Shown piece by piece: positions 43,745-53,849 of a DNA stretch of 64,000 bases; positions within the stretch are counted from its first letter, which is position 1; the number at the start of each line of letters is the position of its first letter. A program made the translations under genes and the position numbers. This DNA comes from Dugong dugon. Lineage: Eukaryota; Chordata; Mammalia; Sirenia; Dugongidae. The stretch is taken from positions 41,211,501 to 41,275,500 of the forward strand of contig CM057482.1 in assembly GCA_030035585.1 (NCBI GenBank), read 5' to 3'. The notes beneath the pieces were generated by a model. That model searched no databases and was not told where the DNA came from. It saw nothing but the letters and a program-made list of their open reading frames with translations.

Positions 43745-43925
43745 GAAAAAAGTGTAAACTTCAGAATGAGGGAGAGCTGAGCTCAAATCCATTTTCCCAT
43801 ATTACTTACCAGTGAAATCTTTGGAAACTCTACCCTCTCTTAGCTTCATTTCTCATCTGGTGAATGGTGAGCATTGAATGGGATAGCATATGTAGAATAA
43901 CCAACACAGGCTCTGGACGTGCTAC
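43745..43925 (+). repeat. MIR
   Basis: 'gagctgagctcaaatccatt', 'cttagcttcatttctcatct' and 'gaatgggatagcatatgtag' match sense MIR. Confidence 0.72.
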
Positions 43926-43974
43926 ATTGGCCACCAATACAGGCCATTACCTTTTCTTGCATCTCCTTCTGTCC

Positions 43975-44230
43975 GCACCCATCCTAACTTACTAATTCTT
44001 CTAGAACCAATTCAGATTTTAGATCCTCTACAAAGTCTCCCTTGACTCCCTCTAGCCAACTACGACACCTTAAATGTCTAAGAATGTTTTCTGTACTACT
44101 CATTTGGCACTTCCATCCAGCTTCATGCATTTAGGGAGTACATACATGACTTGCCCCCAACAAGGACAGGAGCAACCACCCTTCTAGCATCCATAACCTT
44201 TATTTATTGTAGACATTCAATTGGCAGCTG
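43975..44230 (+). repeat. L2 3' end
   Basis: 'gatcctctacaaagtctccc', 'ttgactccctctagccaact' and 'aggacaggagcaaccaccc' follow the sense L2 3' end. Confidence 0.65.
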
Positions 44231-44892
44231 ATAACGGGGAGTTAAATCTTTTGGAGATGAGTTTTGAATGTTAAAAGTAAACTGATGAGCCATAGCAGAG
44301 TAGGAAAAAACCGAAGTCTGCAAGCATGCTTCCTCTCACTTCACCTAGAACACTGGGAAAAGCTATCAGAGGCCTGTGGGTGGTACCTGGTCGCTGGATC
44401 TGAGTGGTCAAGATAGAGTGTCACCTTCCCCCGACACAGGAGGGCTCAAGAAGCCCCAGAATAATCCTGATTCTTGTCAGACTGTGGGAAAGTGCTAAGA
44501 ACATAAATTGGGGAGTGCACTTGATAAGGTGAAGTAAAGTAGATGGGACCTACAGCTATAATTTCTTCTCCCTTACAAATCCGTCAGTCAAGAAGATTAC
44601 TTGGCAACTAGGTTTCCATGGAATAGAAACAAAAAAGGAGAGGGAAGGACAGATGCAATTGTACCTCTCTTGAGTGTACTGTATTAGTATTTTTAGTCTA
44701 ACATTATAGACATGACAAATCTAATTATTAAATCCCAAGTTCATAGGGCAAAATGTATTAAATATCTGGAATGCTTTTTGTTTTATTTCCCAGTAATTCT
44801 TTTCGTCTCAGACACTTGCTTGTCTTCCAAGCAGTGAACTACATAAATAAATATATTTCAATACTTCGTAATTTAAAACCAGTCACTCAGTA
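44231..44892. other. No recognised feature
   Basis: Unique-looking sequence with no long frame. Confidence 0.35.
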
Positions 44893-45103
44893 ATAAAAAA
44901 CCAAAAACCCATTACTGTTGAGTCTGTTCCGACTCATAGGGCCCCTATAGGACAGATAAGAACTGCCCCATAGAGTTTCCTAGGCTGTAATCTTTACAGA
45001 AGCAGACTGCCACATCTTTCTCCTGCAGAGCGGCCAGTGGGTTTGAACCACTAACCTTTCAATTAGCAGCCGAGCACTTAACTGCTGTGCCACCAGGGCT
45101 CCT
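44893..45103 (-). mobile_element. Afrotherian SINE, long variant
   Basis: Antisense copy ('gttgagtctgttccgactca', 'gtaatctttacagaagcaga', 'gtgccaccagggctcct'). Confidence 0.95.
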
Positions 45104-45749
45104 TTAAAATGTAGTAGGTATACATAAATATAGGTAGAAATCGTGTGCTGGACTGTGGGTTGAGATTTGCTATCTTAAAAAAGTTACAATAAAAAATGGA
45201 CTATCACATTATCCACATGAGTGAAAATTTCATTATGTGGCCTCAGCCCATTTGTGAAGAAACTTATAGATGAAGAGGCAAGCTATTAAGAAAACTTCAG
45301 TTATAAACATAAATAAGAGTTTGATGCCAATGAGTAATTAGTGTTTTGTTTCTCTTTTGAATGGCAAGTGAGGGAGGTTTGTGGACTCTTTCTGATTTCA
45401 TTCTCGTACTGACCTGCCAAAATTTTACAGAACTTATTAACATGCATTATTTCTTTTTACTTACACTTAACACTGTCCTTTTATGAGACCTTACTTGTGT
45501 TAGCCCACGTTTCTTCCTTCCTTTTCTTTATTTGCATGTCATAAACAATGCTGGATTTACACAACTTCCAGGTAGTTATTTTTATGAGCTCATTGGAGGT
45601 TATCTTCAATGCTATCACTAACCTTTCTAGTGGACAAAGAATCATCCAGAACAGTTCACGATCCCCCATCCAGGATTCTAAGGAAGCATATAGGTCTCTT
45701 GACAGAAAAAAATCTTTTAAAAGTTGGGAGCAAAGTATCTTCTTATAAC
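45104..45749. other. No recognised gene
   Basis: Overlapping frames on both strands at 45481-45792 have no motifs and resemble chance frames in AT-rich DNA. Confidence 0.35.
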
Positions 45750-46130
45750 ATTGGTTGTGTCTGTTTGTTTTAATTATAAAAGCGGTATACACTTAGTGAG
45801 AAATATTTAAAAAATAGAAAAATGCACAAAGAAGTAATTAATCCCACCATCAAAAAATAAATATTGATCACATTTTTGTTTGTATTTTCTTGTTATATAA
45901 AGTACACATACATATATGCATAACTGAAGAGTTTTGCACTCTGACTTACTTCACCTTACATTAGACAGAGAACATTTTCCCGTGTCACTAAGTAGTTTTC
46001 AAAACAATTACATATAAATCCATTGTCTGAGTAAACTGTAAGTTGGTATTGGCTTTTTAGATGATTTTGGATTTTTATGTGTAAAAATCTACTTGTAACA
46101 TAGAAAGACAGAATTTTACACAGTGTGATT
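45750..46130 (-). repeat. L1M 3'-end relic
   Basis: 'ttaaaaaatagaaaaatgca', 'attaatcccaccatcaaaaa' and 'gacttacttcaccttacatt' match the antisense L1M phrase order (gene-poor 'ataatcccaccacccagaga ... tttttcacttaac'). Confidence 0.6.
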
Positions 46131-46195
46131 TGGTATCGTCTGGCGTATCCACCCAAATGCTTGAGTTGCCCGTAATTAAGACTCTTATAAATTCA

Positions 46196-46352
46196 GAGCC
46201 CTGGTTGCACAGTGGTTAGGTGATATGGCTGTTAACCCAAAAGGTTGGCAGTTCAAATCCATCAGCCACTCCTTGGAAACCCTATGGGGCAGTTCTACTC
46301 TGTCCTTTAGGGTCTCTGTGGGTAGGAATCAACTTGACGACAACGGGTTTTG
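46196..46352 (+). mobile_element. Afrotherian SINE
   Basis: 'GAGCCCTGGTTGCACAGTGG' head to 'GACGACAACGGGTTTTG'. Confidence 0.95.
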
Positions 46353-46559
46353 TAAGTTCAATAAGTTTAAAAAGTTTAATAAGCCTTTTCTGAACTAATA
46401 AAAGATAAGATGCAAGTTAAAGAAAAACAACTTTATTCACATGAGATGGTAGGTAAATGGCAAAGAGCAGCTCTTGCTGAACTGACAGGCAGCCAGAAGG
46501 GCCTGTCATTCTGTGAGATCAGATTCCCAAACAGCACACTAACTCCTAGACTTTATTGT

Positions 46560-46768
46560 TATTGTTGTTGGTTGCTGTGGAGTTGATTCTGACTCTTGGC
46601 AACCCTATGTGTGCAGAGTAGACTACGCTCCACAGGGTTTTCAAGGCAGTGATTTTTTGGAAGCAGATCACCAGGCCTTACTTTTGAGGTACTGCTGAGT
46701 AGGTTCGAACCACCAACCTTTTGGTTGGTAGCCTAACATTTAATGATCTGGACCACCCAAGGACTCCT
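46560..46768 (-). mobile_element. Afrotherian SINE, second subtype
   Basis: Antisense. The minus strand reads 'GGAGTCCTTGGGTGGTCCAG' and 'AGTAAGGCCTGGTGATCTGC', and ends in a (TTG)n-like tail 'CAACCAACAACAATAACAAT'. Confidence 0.92.
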
Positions 46769-46786
46769 CTAGACTCTAGTACAACA

Positions 46787-47004
46787 AAAAAAAACAAGCC
46801 AGTTGCCATCCAGTTGATTCCGACTCATGGTGACCTCACATGTTGCCGAGCAGAACTGTGTGCTTCATATGGTTGTCAAGGCTGTGACCATTTAGAAGCA
46901 GATTGCTAGGCCTTTCTTCTGCGATACCTCTGGGATGGTGGGTTTGAACCACCAACCTTTCAGTTAGTAGTGGAAGACTTAACCATTTGTACCACCCAGG
47001 GACT
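46787..47004 (-). mobile_element. Afrotherian SINE, second subtype
   Basis: Antisense ('ccatccagttgattccgact', 'ggtttgaaccaccaaccttt'). Flanks 'TCTAGACTCTAG' (46769-46780) and 'TCTATATTCTAG' (47005-47016) look like a diverged duplication. Confidence 0.9.
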
Positions 47005-47021
47005 TCTATATTCTAGAGATA

Positions 47022-47348
47022 AGATCAGCAAACCTTGGCCTGAGAGCTAAATCCAGCCCAATGCCTGCTTTTCTTCCACTTGTAAGAATGATTTTTACAC
47101 CTGTAAATGGCTGAAAAAAATAAAAGAAAAAATAATATTTTGTGACACATGAAAATTATATGAAATTCATATTTCAGGGTCCACGTAAAGTTTTATTGGG
47201 ACACAACCAACACTGATTTGTTTACGTATTGTCAATGGCATCTTTCATACAACAGCAGAGTTGAGTAGTGTGACAGAGAAGGTATGGCCCTCAAAACATG
47301 AAATATTTACTATATGTTGTTTTACAGAAAAACTTTGCTGATCTCTAA
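47022..47348 (-). mobile_element. Non-autonomous hAT (Charlie-type) element
   Basis: Terminal inverted repeats are visible: 'GATCAGCAAACCTTGGCC' at 47023 and 'AAAACTTTGCTGATC' at the right end. The core 'gtaaagttttattgggacac' with 'acgtattgtcaatggcatct' matches a common placental MER element of this class. I do not name the exact subfamily. Confidence 0.82.
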
Positions 47349-48559
47349 TTTAGATTATTTGGTTTTAAGTAGGAGAGCATTAGAAAAGCCTATGCTCATT
47401 TTCCTGCAGACTTCAGTCAGAATTTCCTTTCCTGTTTTTAGCAGCATTACTTGTGCCCATCAGGGAAACCAGAAGGATTGTCAGTGTTCATTTGCTATCA
47501 GAGCTGCCTTTGAACTTCAGGAAAGCCGCCATCTTGTTTTCGTTCACTCCTCTAAAGCTTAGTGTCTGCAACATGAAACACTAGTAAGTTCTTTAAACTT
47601 CTTGTTATCTTGAGACAGGGCAAGACCTTTACCCAATTTATTTAGTTATGGAGGAGGAGGATGAAAGATTGGGTCCTAAGTGTTATTCAATGGCATGACA
47701 TGGTTTTCCCTGGAAGGCAGCCAGAACTGATGCTTATGAGGTGTTTGTCTGATGAACTGTACCCCTGTGACACTAAGCAAAGCCTGGAGGAGGTGGCAGT
47801 CTATCTTTCTAACTCAGGTTTGATTTACAAATCAGAAGAATGTGCAAAGCGCATGGAAGTCAGACCCACCCCTAAAAAAGTCTAACAAGGAAATAATGAC
47901 CCCTGCTTGCAAATAACCATTTGGAAGGTGGGGTGATTTGGACTCTGGTTGAAGTATATTATAGTATTTTCATGAAAGTAAAACTGCCTAGGCAAATGCT
48001 GACTGTGATGTTTGCTTTAGGAACTGGAAGTCTGGAAAATAATTATTAGCCAGTGTCTGTGGGTTACAAAGAAACTTTCTAATTAAAGGAAGCCATGTAT
48101 TGAACGTATGGAAACTTTTAACAGTTCACATAAACAGAAAAAAAAAAAGGGAATAGGGTGGGGTCATTGTGTCAAAATGTATTTACCTCCAAGATTAAAT
48201 TCCAGGTCTAGAAAAATAAGATGAACTCAAATATTTGACAATGAAATTCTCTTATAACCGAACTTCATTATTTCAGAAATCTAGATGTACCATGAGCTAC
48301 ATCTTGCTACCCCATTGCCCTCAACTTGAATCTCATAGACAGATGCTTATGCTCTGTATAATTTCATGAGGCTCTGAAAACTGGTTTTTCTTCTGGCCCC
48401 AAAAACAAATTCTATAAGAATGTTTGGCAGTATTTACAAAAAGCAAAAATCCGGTTATCTGAGGTTGGTAGAAAATACAATACTTAAATCTGCAAAGGCA
48501 TAAGTTTGTTGTGTTTATGTTACAGCACTAAATTTAAATAATGTTTTGGTTTTTCCACA
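47349..48559. other. Unique sequence, no gene seen
   Basis: A 74-codon frame at 47661-47885 has balanced composition but no motif, no splice context I can confirm and no neighbour. Confidence 0.35.
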
Positions 48560-48850
48560 TGAAAAATTAGTATTTTTATCATAGAACATTTTGAAAATAC
48601 AGAAATTGTAAATGAAACAACAACCTCTGTAATCCTCTACCCAAAGACAACCTTATTTAAGGATCATTTCCTTTCGGTGCTTTTCAATGATATATATATA
48701 TATATATATTCCCCCCCCCCCCCCCCCACAGTTGTGATCATACTCAAAGTTCAGTGTAGCCTCTTGCTTTTTTTACTTAACTGTATACAATTATTTCCAG
48801 ATAAGACATTCATAATGATTCCAGGGAAAGCCTTAGAGATGGATAGTCAA
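48560..48850 (-). repeat. L1M 3'-end relic with microsatellite
   Basis: 'atagaacattttgaaaatac' and 'ctgtaatcctctacccaaag' followed by 'tgatcatactcaaagttcag' and 'gctttttttacttaact' match antisense L1M text. The microsatellite at 48690-48727 interrupts it. Confidence 0.55.
48690..48727. repeat. (AT)n followed by a run of 17 C
   Basis: 'TATATATATATATATATAT' at 48691-48709, then two bases later an uninterrupted C17 at 48711-48727. Confidence 0.95.
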
Positions 48851-49019
48851 CCTATTAGACTGTTTGGATATTAAGAATAAAACTAAAGTAAGCCCCCTCC
48901 CAAAAACAAATAAAACAAACAAAAAGTTTCCTCAAGTTACAAAGTAAGCAAAACTTGGTAACTTTCTTTCCTATGCCATCACTTCTTTTTTAGCTATGAG
49001 CTTATGGTCTGGGTGGAGA

Positions 49020-49085
49020 CTGAAATAAAAAAGAAAGAAAAGAAAAGACGTGGGGAGAGAAAGAAAGAAAAGTAAATAAAAATGG
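49020..49085. repeat. Purine-rich (GAAA)n tract
   Basis: 'AAAGAAAGAAAAGAAAAG' and 'GAGAGAAAGAAAGAAAAG' units. Confidence 0.85.
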
Positions 49086-49409
49086 AAAGGACGAGCCAGA
49101 GGATCGAAAAGAAAATACCACATCCCCGAACTACATCTGGTCCTGCTGAGAGCAATGGCATTTGTGTAAACTCATAGACAAGTCCCTAAGCAGAATTTTA
49201 AAAACCTATCCCTTTGATATGTATATTATTAATCCCATAATACACACTTTCAAAATTCAGTAAAGAAAAATAGAGAGTAGAATTCAGTTTTTTTAAAGTA
49301 CAAAAGTCACTTAATTTTGTGTTTCAACTTTTCACTTCTCATTTTAATATTGGCAAACTAGATGTGGAGAGAAGGCCAACCCAGGAGTGGTATGGCCGGT
49401 GACAAGTAG

Positions 49410-49510
49410 TGACAGAGCTGTCTCCATTCCATGACCTCTTACCCAAACCAGCTGATGGGTCACACACCATGGCTGTGACCAGCCTCAAGAGCAATCAACC
49501 TGGGCACAAA
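49410..49510 (+). repeat. Unassigned repeat, copy 1 of an inverted pair
   Basis: 'GAGCTGTCTCCATTCCATGA', 'CTCTTACCCAAACCAGCTGA' and 'ACACCATGGCTGTGACC' reappear in reverse complement at 51655-51747 with about 80-85% identity by eye. I do not recognise the family. Confidence 0.65.
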
Positions 49511-51309
49511 GTCCGTGGGTCCTGAGTATTTGTGCCTGATGCTTGATCCTATCCAATTTGTTACACTTCCCACAACCAACTTTTCCTGGAGGTCTTCTTT
49601 TCTGAGAAATCTATGTTCTATGGCTGTGTTCATCCATGATACAAAGACTCCAAATGTCACTTGCTGTCTTCATGGGAACCAGGCTAGAATGGAATCTGAG
49701 CTTTTTTTGGTCTATCTCTACACTGTGACATCGTAACAGTGAAGTGTAGATTTACAGCATGCTTTATGTATATTTTCTTAGTCCCAAGGCCCCCCTTTTC
49801 ACAGATACATACACAACATGTCATGTAGAAAATATAAATTGTTGATCGTACAGGCACTTTCTTCCTTTTTAAACCTTTCCAAAGGTCTTTTTGTTAAATA
49901 CACCCAGATGCCGTTTGACAGATGAGGGGCTAATTGCTCTGTGAATTACCTCTATCGATTCCTGTTTCATGTTGAGCCAAACAAACAAAAGATATTAATG
50001 CTTTGAAAAAAATGAATGATGACCTTTCTCTGCAAACACAGCTTGCGGTCTCTGATTATTGGTGATTCCAGAGAGCAGCGGTCAATCGCAATAGCTGTAA
50101 CGCTATGATCACTATAATAAGCTTGCCTGACCTTCTCTGCCATGTTAAGTGGTTTAAATTTATTTGCCCAACAACAGAACAGCTTTCATTTAAAGTCACA
50201 GAACATTCAATTCAATTTAAAGATGTAATGTCTTCTTTCTTCTTCCTCCTTTCTTGTCCATTTCCCCACTACATACAGCGCCATCCCAAGTTCGCGAAGA
50301 GTTTTATCATTGAAAAACAAGCACTGTACCTCCTTCAGTTCTGTTTAAGATTCTGGTTGCCATTTTCTTCATTAACTTGCTCTTTCTTTTTTGAAGTACT
50401 ATGTTTCTTTCTCTTTATAAGATCTGTCGACAGCTCAGGTTTACTGTTCTAGATACCTTTGAGCAGTATGAAACAGTCAAGAAAGTGAGTGAGTGTATTG
50501 CGAAGTACCCTAGCCCAGGAACCAGGGACTCAGTCCTATTTTTGTTCTGGATTAACAGGACCTTTGGCCAGTCATGTTTTTGTCCCCAGAGTAGGCCCTT
50601 CCAACTTGGTAAATGGAGAGGACAGAGCTCCATAACCTCAGAGTATCTTTCTAACTGGAACACACTGATTTTCCAGACCCCTGTACTTAAATGACTGTTT
50701 TATACAAATGGCAGAGTCATATAACCTGGCAGCTGAGACAACAGGGCAGTGAGGCCTTTAGGAACTTCCTTACTTTTTCTCAACAAGTTTTCACAATAGT
50801 GAAAAGAAGCAAAACCACAAATGGTCAAAGCCTTGAATGGTTCGGAAGTGGATGCAACCCCTCCCCTGCCCCCCTTAGTTTGAGTGGAAATCCTTGAAAA
50901 GGGTACCACTGACACTTCCACCAGTTTCCTGGTAAGAGACATACCACAAATACCAAGGAAATAGTTTCCCTTAGAATACTTTGGCCGTTGTGCTACAAGA
51001 TCACAGCAGGAAGTGAAGAGGAAAACACCACAAATAATCCTCAAAAGGCTTCCTGCCTTAGTCTGACATTCTCAAGAAGATAGGTATGAATTTAGATAGG
51101 TATCTGGCAATTTTAAGGTGATTTTTCTTGAACATTGTCTCTAGTTTCCACTCATGACTGACCAATGATGTTGCCAAGTCTTCTTTAACTATACTTGATT
51201 TTTCTAAGTCCACGTGGAGCTTAAAGAAATATGAGATGTGGTTCCTGTCTGTGAAACATAACTTCCTGTGTCTCAAAGCACCAGACTCTTTCTCAGTATT
51301 AGGATATTT
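49511..51309. other. Mostly unique sequence; candidate conserved element at 49890-50130
   Basis: No transposon recognised. 49890-50130 has 'CAGATGCCGTTTGACAG', 'GGGGCTAATTGCTCTG' and 'CTCTGATTATTGGTG', homeodomain-like words in non-repetitive context. Frames at 50105-50694 and 50700-51044 lack motifs. Confidence 0.35.
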
Positions 51310-51482
51310 GCAAATACTATATATTTTTTCTGCCTAAATTGTCTTCCTAACTTTCTCTCCTTCAAAATTCTAGCTCCGCTAACCTCAGTGTCTTCCTAAT
51401 CCCTACTCACTCTCTATAATTTTGCTTCTCATTATCCCTCTTTCAGAATGCCTTTCATATAACCCTATTTAAGATTCACCAC
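51310..51482 (+). repeat. Probable L2 fragment
   Basis: 'ctgcctaaattgtcttccta' and 'aatccctactcactctctat' suggest sense L2 3' sequence, interrupted by the next SINE. Confidence 0.45.
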
Positions 51483-51491
51483 AGTACCCAA

Positions 51492-51640
51492 AGGATCCCT
51501 CGCGGCACAGTAGTTAAAAGCTCAGCTGCTAACCAAAAGGTTAGCAGTTTGAATCCACCAGCTGCTCCTTGGAAACCCTATGGGGCAGGTCTACTCTGTC
51601 CTATAGGGTCACTATGAATTAACTAGATGGCAATGAATAT
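51492..51640 (+). mobile_element. Afrotherian SINE
   Basis: 'GGATCCCTCGCGGCACAGTA' head to 'CTAGATGGCAATG'. The 9-bp duplication 'AGTACCCAA' at 51483-51491 and 51641-51649 flanks it. Confidence 0.95.
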
Positions 51641-51654
51641 AGTACCCAATGCAT

Positions 51655-51747
51655 AAGTCTATCTCAACACTCCTGAGACCAGTTGCAGCCATGGTATGTA
51701 ACCCATCAGCTGGCTTGGGCAAGAGGTCATTGAATGGAGACAGCTAC
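51655..51747 (-). repeat. Unassigned repeat, copy 2 of an inverted pair
   Basis: Reverse complement of 49410-49510 ('CAGCCATGGTATGTAACCCA', 'TCAGCTGGCTTGGGCAAGAG'). See copy 1. Confidence 0.65.
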
Positions 51748-51769
51748 ATTTATCTTTTTCCATTAGAAG

Positions 51770-51860
51770 TTTGAACTTTGTATCTCAGGGATCTGCCACA
51801 AAACTTGGCGCTTAGTAGGTGCTCAACTGGTGTTTTTAAATGAATGAATGAATCTTATTG
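51770..51860 (+). repeat. L2 or MIR 3' end
   Basis: 'gcttagtaggtgctcaactg' followed by 'aaatgaatgaatgaat' is the standard sense 3' end. Confidence 0.7.
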
Positions 51861-51861
51861 T

Positions 51862-52110
51862 ATTATATGACTATTGCTGCACAACAACTCATTCCAAAAT
51901 TCAGTGTCTTAAAACAGCTATTGTTCATCACTTGTGTGCATCTGGGCTTAGCTGATCAAAGCTGAGTTGGGCTGGGATGGTGGAGCTGAGATGACTCTGC
52001 TCTACATGTCCTTTATCTTCCTTTTGACATCAGCTGCGTTGCCCAGGCATAGACTTCTCGAAGGCACAGCAGAAGCACAAGAAGGAGGCAGACAACACCT
52101 CTTAACACAT
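51862..52110 (-). repeat. Old LTR- or MER-like repeat, unassigned
   Basis: 'ctattgctgcacaacaactc' with 'gtcttaaaacagctattgtt' and 'catctgggcttagctgatc' resembles a common placental interspersed repeat read in antisense. I cannot name it with confidence. Confidence 0.5.
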
Positions 52111-52127
52111 GCTATCACTTTTGCCTT

Positions 52128-52291
52128 ATACCATCGTGGTTAAGGACTCAGCTATTAACCAAAAGGTCAGCAGTTCAAATCCACCAGCCACTCCTTGGAA
52201 ACCCTATGGGGCAGTTCTGCTCTGTGCTGTAGGGTCTCTATGAGCTGGGACCGACTCGGCAGCAGCGGGGTTTTTTTTTTTTTTTTTTTCA
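52128..52291 (+). mobile_element. Afrotherian SINE with damaged 5' end
   Basis: From 'ACCATCGTGGTTAAGGACTC' to 'CTCGGCAGCAGCGGGG' plus a 21-base T-run. The first dozen bases of the head are diverged or lost. Confidence 0.92.
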
Positions 52292-53465
52292 ATTGGTCTA
52301 ACCCTAAATCAAGGGATAAGTAATTATACTCTTCCTCCTTAGTCATTTGACAAAGTCACATAGTAACAGCATGGAAATAAGCAAAGATAAAGAATCAAGA
52401 AGAGGATGAAAATGCTGATTCCTATATTAAGACAATAATAGAAAAATGGTTACTAAACTATTAGAGCCTTTGGAAAAGATAAAATATTATATTTTTTATC
52501 CTCGTATCACCAACATCCAGCCCAACAACTTAAATGGCATATGTGGTCCATAAAGATTTGCCAAATATTTAGAATGAGTCATAGGTAATTAATAGATAAA
52601 TCAGAAGTGGAATAATCCTGGTGCCTTTATTTTTATTTTACTTTTTTTTTTTTAAGAAAATATGCGTGGTAAGCAGATGTAAGTGCTATGAGCTCAAAAT
52701 GAAAAGCTACACTGTAAACATTTGTCCTTTATAAATAAAGACACCTACTTCGGTTTTCATATTTCACCTTACAAATTGATTTTAAAATGTTCAAGCCCCT
52801 ACTAATAACTCACACAATAATCTTTCCCCCTACGCTCCTTCTTATCTCACTTTTGAGCAAGCTTGGAGAAATGTCAGGTAGGCATGCATGGTTGGGCCTT
52901 TTCTGCAGAGTTTCTGTTCGATGACCAGTTGGTGTTAAACCTCCAACGCCCAGGCTTTGATTTACCAGGAACAGCAGTGTTAGCTTAAAAGCAAAAAAAT
53001 AAAATAAAAGCCCTGGCAGTAATCAAGCCCTGTGAATTCCTGGCCCTCTTCCCTGGAGGCCCAGTGGGGCCCACTCCACTGGGCCAACCCCACACCATGC
53101 ACACTGGATTGGTGGTCCTCTTATCATAGAAAATTCCAGCAGTGTGGCCAAAACATACAGAAGGAAGCACACAAGAAAAAATGTGAATATAATATGCCGG
53201 CCTGTGGATGGAGTTTGATGAGAAGAAAAAATAAACAAACAAACAAAAAAATAGAGGGAGCTTTTTCTTAGCTCTTGTTCATAGTTCATAAGACCAGAAA
53301 TAATAATACAAATTGTTTATCAAGTTTGAGTTGTTTTACTAACTTTAATGGCAAATTACTCACTGCGAGAAAAGTTCTGTCCTAATTTTGCCATGCAAAC
53401 AGACAATTTAAATTTGACTATAATGAAACATAAAATGCCTAAAAGATTCCCAAAATTTCTGACAG
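52292..53465. other. Unique sequence, no gene seen
   Basis: Includes a balanced-composition stretch at 52860-53180 with frames on both strands near 53000-53290. No domain motif is visible. Possible conserved non-coding DNA. Confidence 0.35.
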
Positions 53466-53842
53466 GGATCACAATAGAGGGTCCTGGGCAGAGCTGGAGA
53501 AAAATGTAGAACAAAATTCTACCTCACAAAAAAAGACCAGACTGACTGGCCTGAGAGAGACTGGAGAAACCCCAAGAGTATGGCCCCGGGACATCCTTTT
53601 AGCTCAGTAGCAAAGTCACTCCTGAGGCTCACACTTCAGCCGAAGACTAAAGGGACACACTAGCCCACGGGCAGGAGGACACAGGAAAGCTGGTAATAGG
53701 GAACCTAAGGTCGAGAAGGGGAGAATGTTGACATGTCCTGGGGCTGATAATCAATGTCACAAAACAATGCGTGTACAATTGTTTAATGAGAAGCTAGTTT
53801 GTTCTGTAAACCTTCGTCTAAAGTACAATTAAAAAAAAATTT
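53466..53842 (+). mobile_element. L1 3' end (3' UTR type B) without the terminal duplication
   Basis: 'acagggatcacaatagaggg', 'agaccagactgactggcctg' and 'gttctgtaaaccttcgtcta' parallel 42310-42735, but there is a single terminus before the A-run. Confidence 0.9.
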
Positions 53843-53849
53843 CCTAAAT

